Assembly (NCBI RefSeq): GCF_004361695.1
Contig: NZ_SNVW01000014.1
Location: 24,507-88,506 of the forward strand
Source of the DNA: Curtobacterium flaccumfaciens
Lineage (GTDB): Bacteria > Actinomycetota > Actinomycetes > Actinomycetales > Microbacteriaceae
DNA length: 64,000 nt
Direction of reading: 5' to 3'
In this document: positions 8,570 to 17,426 of the stretch, piece by piece
How the letters are laid out: each line of letters begins with the position of its first letter
How positions within the stretch are numbered: the stretch's first letter is position 1
The notes under the pieces: model-generated
Database searches by the model: none
Seen by the model: only the letters and a program-made list of their open reading frames with translations
Told to the model about the DNA's origin: nothing
Translations under genes and position numbers: made by a program

Positions 8570-9684
8570 GCTGCTGCGATCCTCCATCCGCGACCCTCGA
8601 GTTCCTCGACGAGTCGCTGTTCCTGCTCGGGCACGACCGACACCTCGACGATGCCGATCGGTGCGCCCGGTGAGTGCTCGAGGCGCATGTCCTCGAGGTT
8701 GATGCCGATCTCCCCGATGAACGTGAGGAGCGCGGCGATCTGCCCGGGGGTGTCGTCCACCAGGACGACCACCTGGGCGAAGCGCTTGGTGGTGCCGTGC
8801 TTGCCCGGCAGCCGTTCGACACCGCGGTTGCCCGCGGCGATGGTCTCGGCGAGTGCCCGGGGCGAGCCGGAGGCCGACGGGTCGTCGAGCGCCTCGAGCA
8901 CGCGGTCGAGGTCGTCGCGGAGGTCGGCCAGCACCGGCCGGATGTGTCCGGCGTTCGCACCGATGATCTGCACCCACAGCCCCGGGTCGCTCGCCGCGAT
9001 CCGGGTGACGTCGCGGACGCCGCCGCCGGCGAGGTCGAGCGACCCATCGGGAGCGTCGCGCAGCCGCGAGGCCATGAGCGTCGACACGAGCTGCGGCGCG
9101 TGCGAGACGTACGCCACGGCGAGGTCGTGCGACTCGGGGTCCATCGGCACCACGGTCGCCCCGACGTCGAGCGCGAGGTCCTCGACCACGGCGGCACGCT
9201 GGTAGGTGATGTCGTCGTGCCCGGCGACCACCCACGGGCGGCCGACGAACAGGTCGGCACGGGCCGCGGTCGGACCGCTCCGCTCACGTCCGGCCATCGG
9301 GTGCGACCCGATGTAGCGGCTGACGTCGGCGCCGGACGCCCGGAGTGCCGCGAGCGGCCCGGACTTCACGCTCGCGACGTCGGTCACGACGGCCCGCGGG
9401 TACGCGGTGAGCTCACGTGCGACGACGGTCGCCACGACGTCCGGCGGGACCGCCACCACCACGAGCTCCGGCGCGTCACCGTCTGCCGGGTGGCGGCCGG
9501 CGCCGTAGTCCACGGCGAGCGCCAGCGCGGCGGGCGAGACGTCGTCGAGGACGACGTCGACGCCCTTCTCGCGGAGCGCCAGGCCGATCGACGCACCGAG
9601 CAGCCCGGCGCCGACGATGCGCACGGGTCCCCGGAGCCGCCGGTCGATGTCCGGGGCGGCGGAGAGGTGCGTGCGGTCGGTCAC
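8560..9684 (-). CDS. tyrA: prephenate dehydrogenase with ACT domain
   Basis: Converts prephenate to 4-hydroxyphenylpyruvate with NAD(P)+, the committed step of tyrosine synthesis. The N-terminal Rossmann fold has [12 protein letters not shown] (about 23-34), and the catalytic region shows [11 protein letters not shown] and [14 protein letters not shown]-terminal ACT domain ([22 protein letters not shown], about 301-374) suggests allosteric feedback by an amino acid. Length 374 aa is normal for the ACT-containing form. Lies 20 bp after the pseudouridine synthase gene and overlaps cmk, so it belongs to the parA-der transcription unit. Confidence 0.95.
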   Translation of the reverse strand: MTDRTHLSAAPDIDRRLRGPVRIVGAGLLGASIGLALREKGVDVVLDDVSPAALALAVDYGAGRHPADGDAPELVVVAVPPDVVATVVARELTAYPRAVVTDVASVKSGPLAALRASGADVSRYIGSHPMAGRERSGPTAARADLFVGRPWVVAGHDDITYQRAAVVEDLALDVGATVVPMDPESHDLAVAYVSHAPQLVSTLMASRLRDAPDGSLDLAGGGVRDVTRIAASDPGLWVQIIGANAGHIRPVLADLRDDLDRVLEALDDPSASGSPRALAETIAAGNRGVERLPGKHGTTKRFAQVVVLVDDTPGQIAALLTFIGEIGINLEDMRLEHSPGAPIGIVEVSVVPEQEQRLVEELEGRGWRIAAAWA

Positions 9685-9704
9685 CCGGCAAGCCTACCGA
9701 TGCG

Positions 9705-11756
9705 TCAGTCCGAGGACTCCTCGTCGTCGGCGCCCTGGGGCGCGCCCTTCGCCTGCCGCGCGATGCGGAGGAGGCTGCCGAGCTCGACGGTCGACAGCTC
9801 GCGCGTCTTGCCGATCGGCAGCGACCCGAGCTGCAGTGGACCGAACGAACGGCGGACGAGTTCGAGCACCGGGTGGTCGACCTCGTCGAGCATCCGGCGG
9901 ACGATGCGGTTGCGGCCCGAGTGCAGCGTGATCTCGACGAGCGACTCCCCGCGCGACGACTCGAGCAACCGGACCTTGTCGGCGGCGATCGGGCCGTCCT
10001 CGAGCTCGACACCGTCGAGCAGTCGCTGCACCGTCGCCGGGTTCACGTTGCCGCGCACCTTGGCGATGTAGGTCTTCGTCACGCCGAACGACGGGTGCGC
10101 GAGCACGTGGGCCAGGTCGCCGTCGTTCGTCAGGATGAGGAGCCCGGACGTCTCGGTGTCGAGGCGGCCGACGTTGAACAGGCGCTCCTCGTACCGGTCG
10201 ACGTACTCGGACAGGTCGCGGCGACCGCGCTCGTCCTGCAGGCTCGACACCATGCCGGTCGGCTTGTTGAGGAGAACGTAGCGACGCGAGGTGTCGATCT
10301 GCACCGGCACGCCGTCCACGGCGATCTCGTCGGTCGCCGGGTCGACCCGGCGGCCGAGCGCGTCGACGACCTCGCCGTTGACCGTCACGCGGCCCTCGAC
10401 GATCAGGTTCTCCGCGACTCGTCGGGATGCCACGCCCGCACCGGCGATCACCTTCTGCAGGCGCTCGCCCTCAGCCTGGAGGCCCGGTGCGGCTCCGGCG
10501 GGCGCGCTCCCCTCCGATGCGTCCCAGTCCGGGATGATCGGCCGCTCGGGCGTGCCCTCCAGCGGAGCGCCGGACTGGTCGCGGGCGCCCTCGGGCTGCG
10601 GGGTGGTGCGGCGGTCGGGCGTGCGGGGGCCGGTGGGACGGGTTCCGGAGCCACGGTTGCGGTCGCTGTTGCGCGCGGTCGTGGTGCCGCCGACGTAGCG
10701 GCGGCCGTTGTGCCACACGCTGCTCGGGCGGCCGTCCGGGGTGCGGCGGTCCTCGCGGGCCGGGTCACGGCGGTCGTCGTCGCGGCGGGGCGCATCACGG
10801 CGGTCGTCACGACCCCGGTAGCCACCACGGTCATCGTCACGGCGGGGCGCATCACGGCGGTCGTCACGACCCCGGTACCCACCACGGTCGTCCTCACGGC
10901 GGGGCGCATCACGGCGGTCGTCACGACCCCGGTACCCACCACGGTCGTCCTCACGGCGGGGAGCATCCCGACGGTCGTCACGACCCCGGTACCCGCCACG
11001 GTCGTCCTCGCGACGGACGAAGCCGCCGCGGTCACCGCCGCGTCGGTCGTCGTCGCGGCTGACGAAACGTCCACGGTCGCCGCCGCGGTCGTCCCGACGG
11101 TCATCGCGACCGCGGTACCCACCACCGGTCGCGGGACGGTCATCACGACCCCGGTACCCACCACCGGTCGACGGACGGTCATCACGACCCCGGTACCCAC
11201 CACCGGTCGACGGACGGTCATCACGACCCCGGTACCCACCACCGGTCGACGGACGGTCATCACGACCCCGGTACCCACCACCGGTCGACGGACGGTCATC
11301 ACGACCCCGGTACCCACCACCGGTCGACGGACGGTCATCACGACCCCGGTACCCACCACCGGTCGACGGACGGTCATCACGACCGCGGTAGCCGCCACCG
11401 GTCGAGGGACGGTCATCGCGACCGCGGTAGCCACCACCGGTCGAGGGACGGTCATCGCGACCGCGGTACCCACCGGATGCGGGGCGGTCATCACGGCCGC
11501 GGTACCCACCACCGGTCGACGGACGGTCGTCGCGACCCCGGTACCCACCACGGTCGTCGTCACGACGACCGGAGGCCGGACGGTCGTCGCGCCCGCGGTA
11601 CCCACCACGGTCGTCGCGACCACCGTCACCCGACCGGCCACCCGCACGGCCGGAGCCGGCGTTTCGGTCGCGGGACGGGCCTCCAGGCCGGCTGCCGCCG
11701 TCGCGACCCGAACCGCCTCGTGGGCCGCCTCGTCGTTCTTCCTCATACGCGGCCAT
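9705..11756 (-). CDS. RluB-type 23S rRNA pseudouridine synthase with giant repetitive N-terminal extension
   Basis: The C-terminal ~250 residues are a pseudouridine synthase of the RsuA/RluB/E/F family. An S4 RNA-binding domain (RLQKVIAGAGVASRRVAENLI, then VTVNGEVVDALG) precedes the catalytic motif GRLDTETSGLLILTNDGDLAH, whose Asp is the nucleophile. In front lies a highly charged extension of about 430 residues, mostly made of some 18 copies of GYRGRDDR with PSTGG or RDAPRRDDDRG spacers, resembling RGG-type RNA-binding tails. Start ATG (MAAYEEERRGG) overlaps scpB by 14 bp. Family members are normally about 250-320 aa, so 683 aa is exceptional. Probably translationally coupled to scpB. Confidence 0.93.
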   Translation of the reverse strand: MAAYEEERRGGPRGGSGRDGGSRPGGPSRDRNAGSGRAGGRSGDGGRDDRGGYRGRDDRPASGRRDDDRGGYRGRDDRPSTGGGYRGRDDRPASGGYRGRDDRPSTGGGYRGRDDRPSTGGGYRGRDDRPSTGGGYRGRDDRPSTGGGYRGRDDRPSTGGGYRGRDDRPSTGGGYRGRDDRPSTGGGYRGRDDRPSTGGGYRGRDDRPATGGGYRGRDDRRDDRGGDRGRFVSRDDDRRGGDRGGFVRREDDRGGYRGRDDRRDAPRREDDRGGYRGRDDRRDAPRREDDRGGYRGRDDRRDAPRRDDDRGGYRGRDDRRDAPRRDDDRRDPAREDRRTPDGRPSSVWHNGRRYVGGTTTARNSDRNRGSGTRPTGPRTPDRRTTPQPEGARDQSGAPLEGTPERPIIPDWDASEGSAPAGAAPGLQAEGERLQKVIAGAGVASRRVAENLIVEGRVTVNGEVVDALGRRVDPATDEIAVDGVPVQIDTSRRYVLLNKPTGMVSSLQDERGRRDLSEYVDRYEERLFNVGRLDTETSGLLILTNDGDLAHVLAHPSFGVTKTYIAKVRGNVNPATVQRLLDGVELEDGPIAADKVRLLESSRGESLVEITLHSGRNRIVRRMLDEVDHPVLELVRRSFGPLQLGSLPIGKTRELSTVELGSLLRIARQAKGAPQGADDEESSD
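10756..11603 (-). repeat. in-frame minisatellite, 39-bp units, encoding GYRGRDDR repeats
   Basis: About 18 in-frame copies of GYRGRDDR. The central block (about 11120-11500) has 39-bp units, eight encoding PSTGG spacers in a row, several of them identical at nucleotide level. The block nearer the catalytic domain has 57-bp units encoding RDAPRR(E/D)DDRG spacers. Near-identity implies recent unequal recombination or replication slippage; the copy number probably differs between strains (inference). Confidence 0.92.
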
Positions 11757-12489
11757 CGGGGATCCCTTCGTTCTGCCCGAAGCCGTCGGCACCGTCGTCC
11801 AGGAGGGGCGAGATGAGCGGCAGCTCGTCGAGCGAGTTGATGCCGAGCTGCTGCAGGAGCAGGTCGGACGTGACGTAGTTGATGGCGCCGGTCTCGGCGT
11901 CCGTGAACGACTCCTCGATGAGGCCACGCGCGACCAGCGTGCGGACGACCCCGTCGACGTTCACGGCGCGGATCGCGGCGATCTGCGACCGGGTGATCGG
12001 CTGCTTGTAGGCGACGACCGCGAGGGTCTCGAGGGCGGCCTGCGACAGCCGCGAGGGCCGTTCGGCCTCGACGAACTGCTCGACGACGGCGTCGAGGTCC
12101 TCGCGGACGTAGAACCGCCATCCGCCGCCGACCTCGCGGAGTTCGAACCCGCGACGGATGGTCCCGTCGACGCCGTCGAAGTCCGCGACGAGTCGTTCGA
12201 CCGCCTGGCGGACCGCGGGGACGGGCGCGTCGACCGCGGCGCCGAGGGCGACGAGCGACTGCGGCTCGTCGGCGATCATCAGGATCGCCTCGAGCTGTCG
12301 GTCGATCGGGATGTCCGGGTGCGGGACGTGGTGCTCAGCGTGTTCCTGTGCTCGCTCGTGCTCACGGCGCTCGTGGATCTCGCGTTCGATCGCTCGGGCG
12401 TCGGCCATCTCGTCGGCCCCGCCGGGTTCCGCGCTCGACGAGTGCGCGTGCGCGTGCTCGTGCGGTGCGTCGGCGACGTCATCCGTCAT
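11743..12489 (-). CDS. scpB: segregation and condensation protein B
   Basis: Winged-helix kleisin partner of the SMC-ScpAB condensin that compacts and segregates the chromosome; 248 aa. The recognisable core runs from RQLEAILMIADEPQSLVALGAAVD (about 63) through RFYVREDLDAVVEQFV, then LSQAALETLAVVAYKQPITRSQIAAIRAVNVDGVVRTL and YVTSDLLLQQLGI. A His/Glu-rich N-terminal 60 residues precedes the core. ATG start overlaps scpA by 11 bp, indicating coupled synthesis with ScpA; its own end overlaps the pseudouridine synthase start. Confidence 0.96.
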   Translation of the reverse strand: MTDDVADAPHEHAHAHSSSAEPGGADEMADARAIEREIHERREHERAQEHAEHHVPHPDIPIDRQLEAILMIADEPQSLVALGAAVDAPVPAVRQAVERLVADFDGVDGTIRRGFELREVGGGWRFYVREDLDAVVEQFVEAERPSRLSQAALETLAVVAYKQPITRSQIAAIRAVNVDGVVRTLVARGLIEESFTDAETGAINYVTSDLLLQQLGINSLDELPLISPLLDDGADGFGQNEGIPDGRV

Positions 12490-13339
12490 AGTCGGCTCCC
12501 AGGTTGGCGAGGCTCTCGTCGGACCAGTCGTCAGCGGTCCAGCGGAGTGTCAGTTCCCCGAGCGGTTCGAGCTGTTCGAACGAGATGGACGCGTTCCGGT
12601 ACAGCTCCAGGATCGCGAGGAAGCGAGCCACCACGATACCCGTCTCCGAGACCCCGGCGACCAGTTCGCGGAACGAGACGTCCTCGTCCGCCCGGGTCCG
12701 GAGGATCGAGACGACGATCGCAGCCTGTTCGCGGATGCTCACGAGGGGCGCGTGCAGGTGGTCGAGGCCGACCGTCGGGATCTCCCGCGGGGCGAACGCC
12801 ATCGTCGCCAGCGCGGCGAAGTCCTGCACCGACAGGGTCCAGACGAGCTCGGGCGTCCGTGCGCGGAACCGCTCCTCGAGCCGCACGCTGCGGACGTGCC
12901 GACGCGACTCCGTCAGCCAGCGCGACCCGAACCAGTCGGCCGCCTGCTTGAACGCGCGGTACTGCAGCAGCCGGGCGAACAGCAGGTCGCGCGCCTCGAG
13001 CAGGGCGACGTCCTCGGCGTCGACGAGCTCACCCTGCGGCAGGAGCCCGGCGATCTTCAGGTCGAGGAGCGTCGCCGCGACGACGAGGAACTCACTCGCC
13101 TCGTCGAGTTCGTCCTCGGACTCCGCCAGGCGCACGTACTGGATGAACTCCCCCGTCACCGCGCCGAGCGACACCTCGGTGATGTCCAGCTCGTGCTTCG
13201 TGATGAGCGAGAGGAGCAGGTCGAACGGCCCGTCGAAGTTCCGCAGGCGGACCCGGAAGCCGGGCACGGTCGTGCTGCCCGCGGGCGCGGGCGCGTCGGC
13301 TGGCTGCGGGACGGCGGCGTCGTCAGGCGACGGCGCCAC
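12479..13339 (-). CDS. scpA: segregation and condensation protein A
   Basis: Kleisin subunit of SMC-ScpAB; 286 aa. Its N-terminal domain binds the SMC neck and the C-terminal winged helix closes the ring. FRVRLRNFDGPFDLLLSLITKHELDI (about 28-53) is the diagnostic N-terminal signature, followed by ASEFLVVAATLLDLKIAGLLP, and the C-terminus shows VARFLAILELYRNASISFEQ. Overlaps parA by 17 bp and scpB by 11 bp. The first 27 residues are Pro/Ala rich and probably disordered. Confidence 0.96.
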   Translation of the reverse strand: MAPSPDDAAVPQPADAPAPAGSTTVPGFRVRLRNFDGPFDLLLSLITKHELDITEVSLGAVTGEFIQYVRLAESEDELDEASEFLVVAATLLDLKIAGLLPQGELVDAEDVALLEARDLLFARLLQYRAFKQAADWFGSRWLTESRRHVRSVRLEERFRARTPELVWTLSVQDFAALATMAFAPREIPTVGLDHLHAPLVSIREQAAIVVSILRTRADEDVSFRELVAGVSETGIVVARFLAILELYRNASISFEQLEPLGELTLRWTADDWSDESLANLGADYDG

Positions 13340-14201
13340 GCTCGACGAGCTCCCGTGCGAGCTGCCGGTACGAGTGCGCGGCGGCGTGGTCCGGAGCGGT
13401 CTGCGTGATCGGCCGGGCCGAGACGGTCGCGTCCGGGAACTTCACCGTGCGCCCGATCACCGTGTCGAGCACGCGGTCGTCGAACGTGTCGACGACGCGC
13501 TCCATGACCTCGCGCGAGTGCAGCGTGCGCGAGTCGTACATCGTCGCGAGGATGCCGTCGAGCTGCAGCGCCGGGTTCAGGCGGTCGCGCACCTTGTCGA
13601 TCGTCTCGATGAGGAGCGCCACACCGCGGAGCGCGAAGAACTCGCACTCGAGCGGGATGAGCACGCCGTGCGCCGCCGTGAGGGCGTTCACCGTGAGCAG
13701 CCCGAGCGACGGCTGGCAGTCGACGAGGATCACGTCGTAGTCCTTCGCGACCTTGCGGAGCACGCTCGCGAGGATCTGCTCACGAGCGACCTCGTTCACC
13801 AGGTGCACCTCGGCCGCGGAGAGGTCGATGTTCGCCGGGATCACGTCGAGGTACGGCGTGTTGGTCGGCTGGATGACCTGGTTCGGGTCCTTGATCGAGC
13901 CCATCAGCAGGTCGTAGACGGTGGGGATGTCGTGCGTCCGGACACCGAGGCCAGCGGACAGGGCGCCCTGCGGGTCGAAGTCCACCGCCAGCACCTTGCG
14001 GCCGTACTCCGCGAGCGCCGCACCGAGGTTGATCGACGTCGTGGTCTTGCCGACGCCGCCCTTCTGGTTGCAGAGCGCGATGATGCGAGCGGGGCCGTGA
14101 CCGTCGAGTTCCTCGGGCACCGCGAACTGCCGGACGGGCCGTCCGGTCGGACCGTAGGTGGTCTCGCCGGTTCCGGGGGTGGTCGTCGGGTTCGTGCTCA
14201 C
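13323..14201 (-). CDS. parA: ParA-family partition ATPase
   Basis: Deviant-Walker ATPase for chromosome or cargo positioning; 292 aa. The P-loop KGGVGKTT is at residues 47-54 with the signature first Lys, followed by AVDFDPQGALSAGLG and DVILVDCQPSLGLLTVNAL. Start is GTG (VSTNPTTTPG), the first codon after the upstream non-coding stretch; no in-frame ATG precedes the P-loop sensibly. No parB or parS is adjacent. This is the standalone ParA that precedes scpAB in Actinobacteria, probably acting with SMC rather than as the ori-proximal ParAB (inference). First gene of the operon to DM13. Confidence 0.94.
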   Translation of the reverse strand: MSTNPTTTPGTGETTYGPTGRPVRQFAVPEELDGHGPARIIALCNQKGGVGKTTTSINLGAALAEYGRKVLAVDFDPQGALSAGLGVRTHDIPTVYDLLMGSIKDPNQVIQPTNTPYLDVIPANIDLSAAEVHLVNEVAREQILASVLRKVAKDYDVILVDCQPSLGLLTVNALTAAHGVLIPLECEFFALRGVALLIETIDKVRDRLNPALQLDGILATMYDSRTLHSREVMERVVDTFDDRVLDTVIGRTVKFPDATVSARPITQTAPDHAAAHSYRQLARELVERGAVA

Positions 14202-14368
14202 CCGGCCATCGTACCGGCGACCGCTCCCCGGACCGGGCCGCACCGCCGTACCGACGCCCGCCGCTACGTCCGGGCCGCACCGACGTACCGACGCCCGCCG
14301 CCACGTCCGGGCCGCACCGCCACGCCGCCGTGGGCCGACGGGCGGAGGCGAGCCGCGCCTCCAGGCCG
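14202..14368. other. intergenic region upstream of parA
   Basis: This non-coding gap has imperfect direct repeats: GGGCCGCACCG(C/A)CGTACCGACGCCCGCCG occurs twice (about 14232-14300), and GGGCCGCACCGCCACGCCGCCG follows as a degenerate third copy. It also carries the dispersed CCGCGCCTCCAGGCC motif (14353-14367) immediately after the sseB stop. The parA promoter should lie here, but I see no convincing -35/-10 pair. Confidence 0.5.
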
Positions 14369-15226
14369 TCACGCCGGGCGCAACGCCACCCGCATGCTGT
14401 CCACGCGCTCCGCGATGACGGCGTCCGCCGTCCAGCGCCGCTGCAGGCGACCGACGAGTTCCTGCACCTGCCCCTGGTCGAGGCCGGGGTGGAGTGCGAG
14501 CCCGACCGTCAGCTCCGCGCCTGCGAAGCGACCGAGCGGATCCCCCGGCGACAGCTCGACCCGCGCCACCGCACGCTCGCCGACGACGGAGTCGGCGAAG
14601 GCCCGCGCGACCTCCGGGTCCTCGAAGCACGGCGTCCACGGCAGGTCCTGCCCGAGCGCCCACACGGCCGGCCGGCGCAGCACGAACTCGGTCGGTGCCG
14701 TCGGGTCGAGCACGACGAGCTGGGTCTCCTCGCTCGCGGCGGCCATCGCCACGCGGCGCGACTCGGCCGGTACCGGGCGGGCGTCCGCGTCCCACGCGCG
14801 CATCGCCTCGACCGAGGTGAAGGCGGGCATCACGCTCCGGCCGTCGGGCCCGGCGACCGTGACGATCGAGAGCTCCTGCGTCTTGTCGACGAGCTTGCCG
14901 GTGTCGGTGTGGCCGACGTCGCCGGCCTCGGCGATGAGCGGGATGAGCAGCCGCGCGGAGCGGAGCGCGTCGACGACCGCGCGCTGCGAGCCGCCCTCCG
15001 GCAGGGCCGTGATCGCCGCGACGAGGGCCGGGTCCGCCAGGCCGTCGTCGTCGTCGAACGTCGTGTCGTGCTGGTCGAACGCGCGGCCGGCCCAGGCGAA
15101 GCCCGCCGAGTCGGCGGCACCGCCCGGCGTGTGCGCGTCGTCGGGGTGCCCGGGCGCGTCGTGCTCGGTCGCGGCGTGCTCGGGCGCGTCGGGTCCGGTG
15201 CCGCGTCCGTTCGAGATGCCCGCCAC
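14369..15226 (-). CDS. SseB-family protein
   Basis: Soluble 285-aa protein. The central part FDDDDGLADPALVAAITALPEGG, then VVDALRSARLLIPLI, VAGPDGRSVMPAFTSVEAMRAWD and FVLRRPAVWALGQDLPW matches the SseB N-terminal domain as found in Actinobacteria next to priA. The first 45 residues are His/Asp/Pro-rich linker. SseB-domain proteins have no established enzymatic role, and the Salmonella type III secretion name is historical. Only 4 bp separate it from the priA stop-proximal side, so it is the terminal cistron of the his cluster or independently transcribed toward priA. Confidence 0.85.
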   Translation of the reverse strand: MAGISNGRGTGPDAPEHAATEHDAPGHPDDAHTPGGAADSAGFAWAGRAFDQHDTTFDDDDGLADPALVAAITALPEGGSQRAVVDALRSARLLIPLIAEAGDVGHTDTGKLVDKTQELSIVTVAGPDGRSVMPAFTSVEAMRAWDADARPVPAESRRVAMAAASEETQLVVLDPTAPTEFVLRRPAVWALGQDLPWTPCFEDPEVARAFADSVVGERAVARVELSPGDPLGRFAGAELTVGLALHPGLDQGQVQELVGRLQRRWTADAVIAERVDSMRVALRPA

Positions 15227-15230
15227 GCGG

Positions 15231-15977
15231 CTACTCCGAGGCGATGTCGAGGGCGGCCGGGAGCGTGAACGCCCCCGAGTAGAGCGCCTTGCCGATGATG
15301 GCGCCCTCCAGCCCGTGCGGCACGAGCTCCCGCAGTGCCCGGAGGTCGTCGAGCGTCGAGATCCCGCCGGAGGCCACGACGGGCTGGTCGGTCCGGTCGC
15401 AGACCTCGCGGAGCAGGTCCACGTTCGGCCCCTGCAGCGTGCCGTCCTTCGTGACGTCGGTCACCACGTAGCGGGCGCAGCCGGCTTCCTCGAGGCGGTC
15501 GAGCACCTCCCACAGGTCGCCGGCGTCCTCCGTCCAGCCGCGGCTCGCGAGCGTCGTGCCGCGCACGTCGAGCCCCACGGCGATCTGCTCGCCGTACGTG
15601 CGGATCACGCGCGCCGCCCACTCCGGGTTCTCGAGCGCCGCGGTGCCGAGGTTCACCCGGGCCGCGCCGGTCGCGAGTGCCGCCTCGAGCGACGCGTCGT
15701 CGCGGATGCCGCCGGACAGCTCGACGTTGACGCCGTCGACCTCGCGCACGGCGTGCGCGATCACCTTGCGGTTGTCGCCGCGGCCGAACGCCGCGTCGAG
15801 GTCGACGAGGTGGATCCACTCGGCACCCTGGTCGCGCCAGGTGCGGGCCGCGGACACCGGGTCGCCGTAGGACGTCTCGCTGCCGGCCTCGCCCTGGGTG
15901 AGGCGGACCGCCTGGCCGTCGACGACGTCCACGGCGGGCAGCAGGACGAGGGGCGGGGTGGCGATGAGGTCGGTCAT
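15231..15977 (-). CDS. priA: phosphoribosyl isomerase PriA (HisA, possibly bifunctional HisA/TrpF)
   Basis: (beta/alpha)8 isomerase of 248 aa converting ProFAR to PRFAR in histidine synthesis. In Actinobacteria the same enzyme usually also isomerises phosphoribosyl anthranilate for tryptophan. [15 protein letters not shown] carries the first catalytic Asp (17), and [20 protein letters not shown] carries the second. Phosphate-binding elements are ELSGGIRDD and [11 protein letters not shown] start (MTDLIATPP). Bifunctionality is family knowledge, not visible here. It is separated from hisH by a 151-bp gap that carries a dispersed GGGCCTGGAGGC motif (16071-16082). Confidence 0.94.
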   Translation of the reverse strand: MTDLIATPPLVLLPAVDVVDGQAVRLTQGEAGSETSYGDPVSAARTWRDQGAEWIHLVDLDAAFGRGDNRKVIAHAVREVDGVNVELSGGIRDDASLEAALATGAARVNLGTAALENPEWAARVIRTYGEQIAVGLDVRGTTLASRGWTEDAGDLWEVLDRLEEAGCARYVVTDVTKDGTLQGPNVDLLREVCDRTDQPVVASGGISTLDDLRALRELVPHGLEGAIIGKALYSGAFTLPAALDIASE

Positions 15978-16128
15978 GGTCCTGTCGGTTCCGGTGCTGT
16001 CGGTTCTGGTGCTGGCGGGGTGGGACGGGTTGGGTTGGTCCGGCGGGTCAGGTGCATCGGTGGCCGGGGCGGGCCTGGAGGCTCGGCGCGCGTCCGTCAC
16101 GCCTGCCCACGTCCGGCGGTGGCCGGCC

Positions 16129-16827
16129 CTAGAGCGAGTTCACCCAGTTCCGGAGCAGCCGGATCCCCGGCTCCCCCGACTTCTCCGGGTGGAACTGCGT
16201 CGCGGTGAGCGGGCCGTTCTCGACGGCGGCGACGAACCGCTGCCCGTGCTCGGCCCACGTCAGGCGGGGTGCACGGAACGGCCCGTAGGCCTCCAGCGGG
16301 AAGTCCGTCACGCCGTAGGAGTGCACGAAGTAGAAGCGCTCGTCGTGCAGCCCGTCGAACAGGACCGAGTCCTCCGGCGCCTGCACCGTGTTCCAGCCCA
16401 TGTGCGGCAGGACGTCGGCCTGGATCTGCTCGACCGTGCCGGGCCACTGCCCGAGGCCCTCGACGTCCGCTCCGCGCTCGATCCCCCGTGCGAACAGGAC
16501 CTGCATGCCGACGCAGATGCCGAGCACCGGTCGCCCGCCAGCCAGGCGCCGGTCGACGATCTCCCCACCCTGCACGCCCTCGAGCTGGTCGACCACCGCG
16601 GCGAACGCGCCGACACCGGGCACGAGCAGACCGTCGGCCTTGAGCGCGGTCTGCTTGTCCGAGGTCAGGGTCACGTCGGCCCCGGCCCGCTCGAGGGCCT
16701 TCGCCGCCGAGTGCACGTTGCCGGAGCCGTAGTCGAGGACGACGACGTTCGGCCGCGCGCCCGTCGGGGTCGCGCCGGTCGGGGTCGCGCCGGTCGGGGT
16801 CGCGCCGGTCGGGGTCGCGTCGGTCAC
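16129..16827 (-). CDS. hisH: imidazole glycerol phosphate synthase glutaminase subunit, with N-terminal repeat
   Basis: Class I glutamine amidotransferase that feeds ammonia to HisF. The nucleophile is Cys105 in GICVGMQ, and the His/Glu pair lies in [12 protein letters not shown] near the C-terminus. [22 protein letters not shown] (about 28-49) is the usual N-terminus. In front are 24 extra residues, essentially (ATPTG)4, encoded by a 15-bp tandem array. ATG overlaps hisB by 4 bp. hisF is not in the window, so it must be elsewhere. Length 232 aa compares with about 205-215 for family members; the excess equals the repeat. Confidence 0.95.
   Translation of the reverse strand: MTDATPTGATPTGATPTGATPTGARPNVVVLDYGSGNVHSAAKALERAGADVTLTSDKQTALKADGLLVPGVGAFAAVVDQLEGVQGGEIVDRRLAGGRPVLGICVGMQVLFARGIERGADVEGLGQWPGTVEQIQADVLPHMGWNTVQAPEDSVLFDGLHDERFYFVHSYGVTDFPLEAYGPFRAPRLTWAEHGQRFVAAVENGPLTATQFHPEKSGEPGIRLLRNWVNSL
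16756..16815 (-). repeat. 15-bp in-frame tandem repeat in the hisH start region
   Basis: Units at 16756-16770 (one mismatch), 16771-16785, 16786-16800 and 16801-16815; the last three are identical (CGCGCCGGTCGGGGT on the plus strand). They encode ATPTG per unit just after the start codon. Unit gain or loss keeps frame. Confidence 0.95.
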
Positions 16828-17426
16828 AGCGCGCCCTTCGTGGACGGGATGCCGTCGACGCGCGGGTCGAGCTCGACCGCCTTGCGCATCGCACGCGCGA
16901 ACGCCTTGAACTCCGCCTCGGCGATGTGGTGCGGGTCGCGGCCTTCGAGCACGCGGACGTGCACCGTGATGCCGGCGTTGAACGTGATCGCCTCGAAGAC
17001 GTGGCGCACGAGGGAGCCGGTGAAGTGCCCGCCGATCCGGTGGAACTCGAAGCCGGCCGGCTCGCCCGTGTGCACGAGGAACGGTCGCCCGGAGACGTCG
17101 ACGACGGCCTGCGCCAGTGCTTCGTCGAGCGGCACGAGCGCGTCACCGTAGCGGCCGATGCCGGCCCGGTCGCCGAGCGCCTGCTTGAGCGCCTGGCCGA
17201 GCACGATGCCGGTGTCCTCGACGGTGTGGTGCACGTCGATGTCGGTGTCGCCGGTGGACCGCACGCGGAGGTCGATGAGCGAGTGCTTGCTGAACGCCGT
17301 GAGCATGTGGTCGAAGAACGGCACGCTCGTCGAGATGTCGGACGAGCCGGTGCCGTCGAGGTCGAGCGCGAGTTCGATGCTCGACTCGCTCGTGCTCCGG
17401 CTGATCGAGGCGGTGCGGGCGGTCAT
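16824..17426 (-). CDS. hisB: imidazoleglycerol-phosphate dehydratase
   Basis: Mn-dependent dehydration of IGP to imidazole acetol phosphate, 200 aa, the monofunctional actinobacterial form. Diagnostic motifs are [12 protein letters not shown] (about 38-49), [17 protein letters not shown] (64-80), [11 protein letters not shown] and [16 protein letters not shown], which supply the His/Glu metal ligands. ATG start; it overlaps hisC by 4 bp and hisH by 4 bp, so the three are coupled. No repeat insertion here, unlike its two neighbours. Confidence 0.97.
   Translation of the reverse strand: MTARTASISRSTSESSIELALDLDGTGSSDISTSVPFFDHMLTAFSKHSLIDLRVRSTGDTDIDVHHTVEDTGIVLGQALKQALGDRAGIGRYGDALVPLDEALAQAVVDVSGRPFLVHTGEPAGFEFHRIGGHFTGSLVRHVFEAITFNAGITVHVRVLEGRDPHHIAEAEFKAFARAMRKAVELDPRVDGIPSTKGAL

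Noticed and set aside
10756..11603. CRISPR-like array in the pseudouridine synthase gene
   Set aside because: Repeats are contiguous, have no unique spacers and maintain a single coding frame, so they are a coding minisatellite.
13323..14201. parS or oriC near parA
   Set aside because: No TGTTTCACGTGAAACA-like site, no parB, dnaA or DnaA-box cluster seen; this is the scpAB-linked ParA.
14369..15226. Type III secretion gene from the name SseB
   Set aside because: The SseB-family name is historical; neighbours are histidine genes and no secretion genes occur.
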